Origin: an uncultured Clostridia bacterium
GTDB lineage: Bacteria > Bacillota > Clostridia > Christensenellales > Borkfalkiaceae
Assembly: GCA_946637575.1 (NCBI GenBank)
Contig: CAMPBJ010000007.1
Location: 1-15,441 of the forward strand
Length of the DNA: 15,441 bases
Direction: 5' to 3'
The translations under genes and the position numbers were made by a program. The notes beneath the pieces were generated by a model that made no database searches, had not been told where the DNA came from, and worked only from the letters and a program-made list of their open reading frames with translations. Below, piece after piece: positions 12,453-15,441 of this stretch; the first letter of the stretch is position 1, and each line of letters opens with the position of its first letter.

Positions 12453-15113
12453 ATGAGAATAATACCTAAAACCGCAAAGGTTAAAATCCAGTTTTTCAAG
12501 AACGTTTCGATAGCGGACACGGTTATCGCGCTGTTTGCGTTGGCGCTTTGCACGTTGCTTTTCATTTCGAACCTCGGGATTGCAAGGATCGTTCTTATCG
12601 GTATAGTTATAATTCTTACGGTGGGGCTTTTCCTTCCGTTTGAAGGGCAACGGTTTTATATGTTTTTCGTACACTCCGTAAAGTATATGTTTTCGGTGAA
12701 AAAGTACACGAAGAACAGTAAAGCCGTACAGTCTGATATCGACAATTTTTTACCGTTCAAAAACGTTAAGGACGGTTACATAGAATACAGCGACTATTTT
12801 GCGGGCGTTCTTGAAATAGAACCGCGCGAATTCAGTCTTCTTTCGGAGTTTCGTCAGGATCAGATCATCGACGAATACTTCGGCAGGATCATAAGGAACA
12901 TCGCGGATAAGACAAAAGCGTCCATCGTCAAGATCGACAGAAAACTGAACTTCGAGTCGTATATCGGATACGAAGAACGCAAAAAAGAAGGTCTGCAACT
13001 TCTGTTTAAGGAGGGCGACCTTTCAAAACAGGAACTCGACGCAAGGGTGAAGGTCATCGACGACAGGATAAGGACGTACACGACTCTTACCGTCGATACT
13101 CCCGTGTATAAGCCTTTCTACTATTTAGTCGTTTACGACGCAAATAAAGAGATCATAGAAACGATCCTTAAAGACGCGATCTCGATTTTCCGCGAGATCG
13201 GCATGGCTTCGCACATTTTAGACACGAAGGAACTCGGCATTTTCCTTAAATACAACTTTACCTCCAAATTCGAGGAAGACGACGTAAACGTTATTTCCGA
13301 AGAAGAGTTTATGCAATGGGTAAAGCCGCACGACATAGAATTCAAACCCACGTCTACCATAATTGACGGGGAAGAGTGTTTTAATTTTACGGTTAAAAAC
13401 CTTCCCATATCCGTAATGAACGCTTGGGGTTACAGGATATTCAACATACCGAACACAAAGGTCGTTATGAACCTTTCGCAGTACGAGAAGCCGAAAGCGG
13501 TAAGGATGATAGACCGTTCTATTCAGGAACTCGCCTCTCAGTCCGAACAGAGTTACCGCGCGTCGTCGCTTATCGACAAGCAAACGCATATCGACACTTT
13601 GGTCGAAGTTTTAAGGATGCTCCAAAACGACAACGAATCGCTTTTCGGCGTTACTTTGCACGTTACGGTTTATCCCGAAGAGAACGCGACGAAAGATATG
13701 GTAAGGAACGCAAAAAAGAGCGTCAAACGTATATTTACCGAAGAAGGGTTCGACATCGTGGATAACTACTTCCGCCAAAGCGTCGCCTTTATTTCTTCGG
13801 AGGTATCGCGTCTTGACTCTATGATAGAGTTCCAGCGCGCGATACACTCCGGATCCGTCGCGGCGGTGTTCCCGTTCGTTCTGTCGAACGTAATGGACGA
13901 CACCGGCTGTATTCTCGGTACGGAAAACGGTTACCCCGTGGTAGTCGACTTCTTTAAGCGCGATTACGAAAGGGTAAACTCCAACATGGTCGTAATCGGA
14001 AAGTCCGGTTCGGGCAAGTCCTTTGCAACCAAGACGATTTTAACTCAACTCTCCGCGGAAAACTGTAAGATCTTTATTTTAGACCCCGAAAACGAGTACT
14101 CCGTGCTTGCGCAAAATCTCGGCGGAAGGCTTATCGACGTCGGCACGGCGGCGCAGGGCAGGATCAATCCCTTCCACGTAATAACCACGTTAGAAGGGGA
14201 CGAGGTCGGCAGCGAATCGAAGATAAACAACTTTGCGGTCCACCTTCAGTTTTTAGAGGAGTTTTTCAGAGTTGCGCTCGAGGGCATCAGTTCGGAGGCG
14301 TTAGAATATCTTAACAATATAATAATCGACCTGTATAAACAGAAAAAGATAGGCTCGAAAACGGATTTCAGCAAACTCAGCCCCAAAGATTACCCTACGT
14401 TCGACGAACTCGACGCGCTTATAAGTAAACGGCTTTTAAGCACGCAGATCGAATACGACGTTACGCAACTCCGTATCCTTCACAACTATATTTCGAAGTT
14501 CGCCGGCGAAGGCAGAAACGCAAACCTCTGGAACGGCGAAAGCACGCTGTCTGTTAAAGAGAACTTTACGGTGTTTAACTTCCAGAGTCTTCTTGCCAAC
14601 AAGAACGGAGTCATTGCCAACGCGCAGATGCTTATGGTGTTAAAGTGGCTGGATAACGAGATAATCAAAAACCGCGACTTTAACATCAAGCACGGGACTA
14701 ACCGTAAAATAGTCGTGTGTATCGACGAAGCGCACGTATTTATCGATCCGAAGTACCCCGTCGCGCTCGACTTTATGTATCAACTCGCAAAGCGTATCAG
14801 AAAGTACAACGGTATGCAGATAGTAATTACCCAGAACATAAAAGACTTCGTGGGGAGCGAAGAGATCGTCAGAAAATCCACCGCGATAATCAACGCGTGT
14901 CAGTATTCGTTTATATTCGCGTTAGCGCCTAACGATATGGACGATCTTTGTACGTTGTACGACAAGGCGGGAAGAATAAACGAGACCGAGCAGGATCAGA
15001 TAGTAAACAACGCGAGGGGCGACGCGTTTATAATCACTTCGCCGACGAGCAGAACGAACATAAAGATAATAGCGTCCGAAACGACGCAACAGATGTTCGG
15101 GGAAGGAAAATAA
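12453..15113 (+). CDS. virB4: VirB4/TraE-type T4SS ATPase with fused VirB3/PrgI-like N-terminus
   Basis: This 886-residue protein is the essential assembly/transport ATPase of the system. Residues 1-80 carry IIPKTAKVKIQFF, then two adjacent helices (about 21-40 and 44-62) and a short basic stretch. This is the layout of PrgI/VirB3-like proteins, here joined to the ATPase instead of being a separate gene. Residues about 100-490 form the VirB4 N-terminal domain. The motor has Walker A VIGKSGSGKSFATK with Lys522-Ser523, a following FILDPENEYSVL, Walker B VVCIDEAHVFIDP with Asp758-Glu759, and the later IVITQNIKDFVGS. All nucleotide-binding residues are intact. The gene begins 8 nt after the channel-protein stop; only a weak AGGT precedes ATG 12453, so coupling to the upstream gene is likely. 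Length and motifs match the TraE/Mbov_0397 group. The family call is very firm. Confidence 0.96.
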   Translation: MRIIPKTAKVKIQFFKNVSIADTVIALFALALCTLLFISNLGIARIVLIGIVIILTVGLFLPFEGQRFYMFFVHSVKYMFSVKKYTKNSKAVQSDIDNFLPFKNVKDGYIEYSDYFAGVLEIEPREFSLLSEFRQDQIIDEYFGRIIRNIADKTKASIVKIDRKLNFESYIGYEERKKEGLQLLFKEGDLSKQELDARVKVIDDRIRTYTTLTVDTPVYKPFYYLVVYDANKEIIETILKDAISIFREIGMASHILDTKELGIFLKYNFTSKFEEDDVNVISEEEFMQWVKPHDIEFKPTSTIIDGEECFNFTVKNLPISVMNAWGYRIFNIPNTKVVMNLSQYEKPKAVRMIDRSIQELASQSEQSYRASSLIDKQTHIDTLVEVLRMLQNDNESLFGVTLHVTVYPEENATKDMVRNAKKSVKRIFTEEGFDIVDNYFRQSVAFISSEVSRLDSMIEFQRAIHSGSVAAVFPFVLSNVMDDTGCILGTENGYPVVVDFFKRDYERVNSNMVVIGKSGSGKSFATKTILTQLSAENCKIFILDPENEYSVLAQNLGGRLIDVGTAAQGRINPFHVITTLEGDEVGSESKINNFAVHLQFLEEFFRVALEGISSEALEYLNNIIIDLYKQKKIGSKTDFSKLSPKDYPTFDELDALISKRLLSTQIEYDVTQLRILHNYISKFAGEGRNANLWNGESTLSVKENFTVFNFQSLLANKNGVIANAQMLMVLKWLDNEIIKNRDFNIKHGTNRKIVVCIDEAHVFIDPKYPVALDFMYQLAKRIRKYNGMQIVITQNIKDFVGSEEIVRKSTAIINACQYSFIFALAPNDMDDLCTLYDKAGRINETEQDQIVNNARGDAFIITSPTSRTNIKIIASETTQQMFGEGK

Positions 15114-15114
15114 G

Positions 15115-15122
15115 AAAAGGAG
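15115..15122 (+). promoter_or_regulatory. Ribosome binding site of the last, partial gene
   Basis: AAAAGGAG follows the VirB4 stop directly and lies 8 nt before ATG 15131. It supports a real gene continuing in the same transcript. Confidence 0.75.
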
Positions 15123-15130
15123 TGTAGAAT

Positions 15131-15441
15131 ATGATTAAACTCAACGAAATGGTTGAAAGACTTAACAACGCGAATTCTAATCCCAAGAATTCAACGGTAA
15201 AACTTAAAGCGTTAGTAGATTACCTTGCGGAAAACTATTCCGAAAACCAAAACGAAATATCAAACAACGTATCTTTGGACGAAGCGATTTACGTCGCTAA
15301 AAAGAATATATGCGAAGACGTAATACAGAATAGGCAGGAAAGAGGGATAGACGGAAAAAACCCCGACTTACTGTGTAACTACGGTGCGTACGGGGATAAA
15401 GGCAACTGGACGATGGGCTTTTTTATGCGTTCGCCGAGAGA
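15131..15441 (+). CDS. Unrecognised protein, N-terminal 103 residues (partial)
   Basis: The frame is open from ATG 15131 to the end of the window (103 complete codons) and begins 17 nt after the VirB4 stop with a good ribosome site. The protein starts MIKLNEMVERLNN. It has no signal peptide or membrane helix in the visible part. It is rich in Asn, Lys and Glu, with a probably helical first half (VKLKALVDYLAENY, DEAIYVAKKNICEDVI) and then a Gly/Trp/Phe-containing stretch (YGAYGDKGNWTMGFFMRSPR). I do not recognise it. Its place after virB4 makes it a candidate cytosolic accessory or substrate-processing protein of the same system, but nothing visible shows a catalytic motif. The gene is certain; its function is unknown. 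Confidence 0.75.
   Translation, partial: MIKLNEMVERLNNANSNPKNSTVKLKALVDYLAENYSENQNEISNNVSLDEAIYVAKKNICEDVIQNRQERGIDGKNPDLLCNYGAYGDKGNWTMGFFMRSPR

Noticed and set aside
1-15441. tRNA, rRNA, CRISPR, insertion sequence, attachment site or oriT
   Set aside because: I looked for direct repeats, terminal inverted repeats and cloverleaf patterns; nearly all the sequence is coding and nothing convincing was found.

Overview
The window is a single run of eight same-strand genes from a Gram-positive-type (Bacillota-like) bacterium or an integrated element in one. It encodes the membrane core of a compact type IV secretion/conjugation machine. The monoderm reading rests on clear AGGAGG-type ribosome sites, a lipobox lipoprotein, a surface protein held by a C-terminal membrane helix, and no VirB7/VirB9/VirB10-like outer-membrane genes in view. 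Tryptophan is encoded by TGG and no reading frame needs TGA, so the code is the standard one and not that of a mycoplasma. Codon use is uniform across the window (many GCG, TCG and GAC codons together with many ATA, AGA and AGG), so it reads as one unit. I cannot name the organism; an uncultured Clostridia-type gut lineage would fit.

Layout: (1) 2-142, the last 47 codons of an upstream gene ending in an Ig-like beta-domain; (2) 187-2580, a VirD4/TraG-type coupling ATPase; (3) 2573-9940, a 2455-residue surface protein with a signal peptide, a Calx-beta-like N-terminal region, an unrecognised central region, about ten C-terminal Ig-like repeats and a C-terminal membrane anchor; (4) 9941-10008, the longest spacer, with a 9-bp hairpin and a strong ribosome site; (5) 10009-10314, a 101-residue two-helix VirB2-type pilin; (6) 10327-11049, a lipoprotein; (7) 11062-12444, a polytopic VirB6/TrbL-like channel protein; (8) 12453-15113, a VirB4/TraE-type ATPase with a PrgI/VirB3-like two-helix segment fused at its N-terminus; (9) from 15131, the start of an unrecognised gene that runs off the window.

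The gene order (giant surface protein, pilin, polytopic membrane protein, VirB4) matches what I recall of mycoplasma integrative conjugative elements (Mbov_0395 pilin, Mbov_0396 membrane protein, Mbov_0397 ATPase, with a large surface lipoprotein upstream). The likely division of labour is: VirB4 and VirD4 power the system, the VirB6-like protein and the fused VirB3-like helices form the inner channel, the pilin forms or lines the extracellular conduit, and the giant Ig-repeat protein plus the lipoprotein face outward for cell-cell contact. No relaxase, oriT, integrase, peptidoglycan hydrolase or VirB8-like gene is visible, so whether the cargo is DNA or protein cannot be decided from this window.

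I see no tRNA, rRNA, CRISPR array, insertion sequence or convincing terminator. Apart from the partial genes at each edge, no gap between genes exceeds 68 bases.
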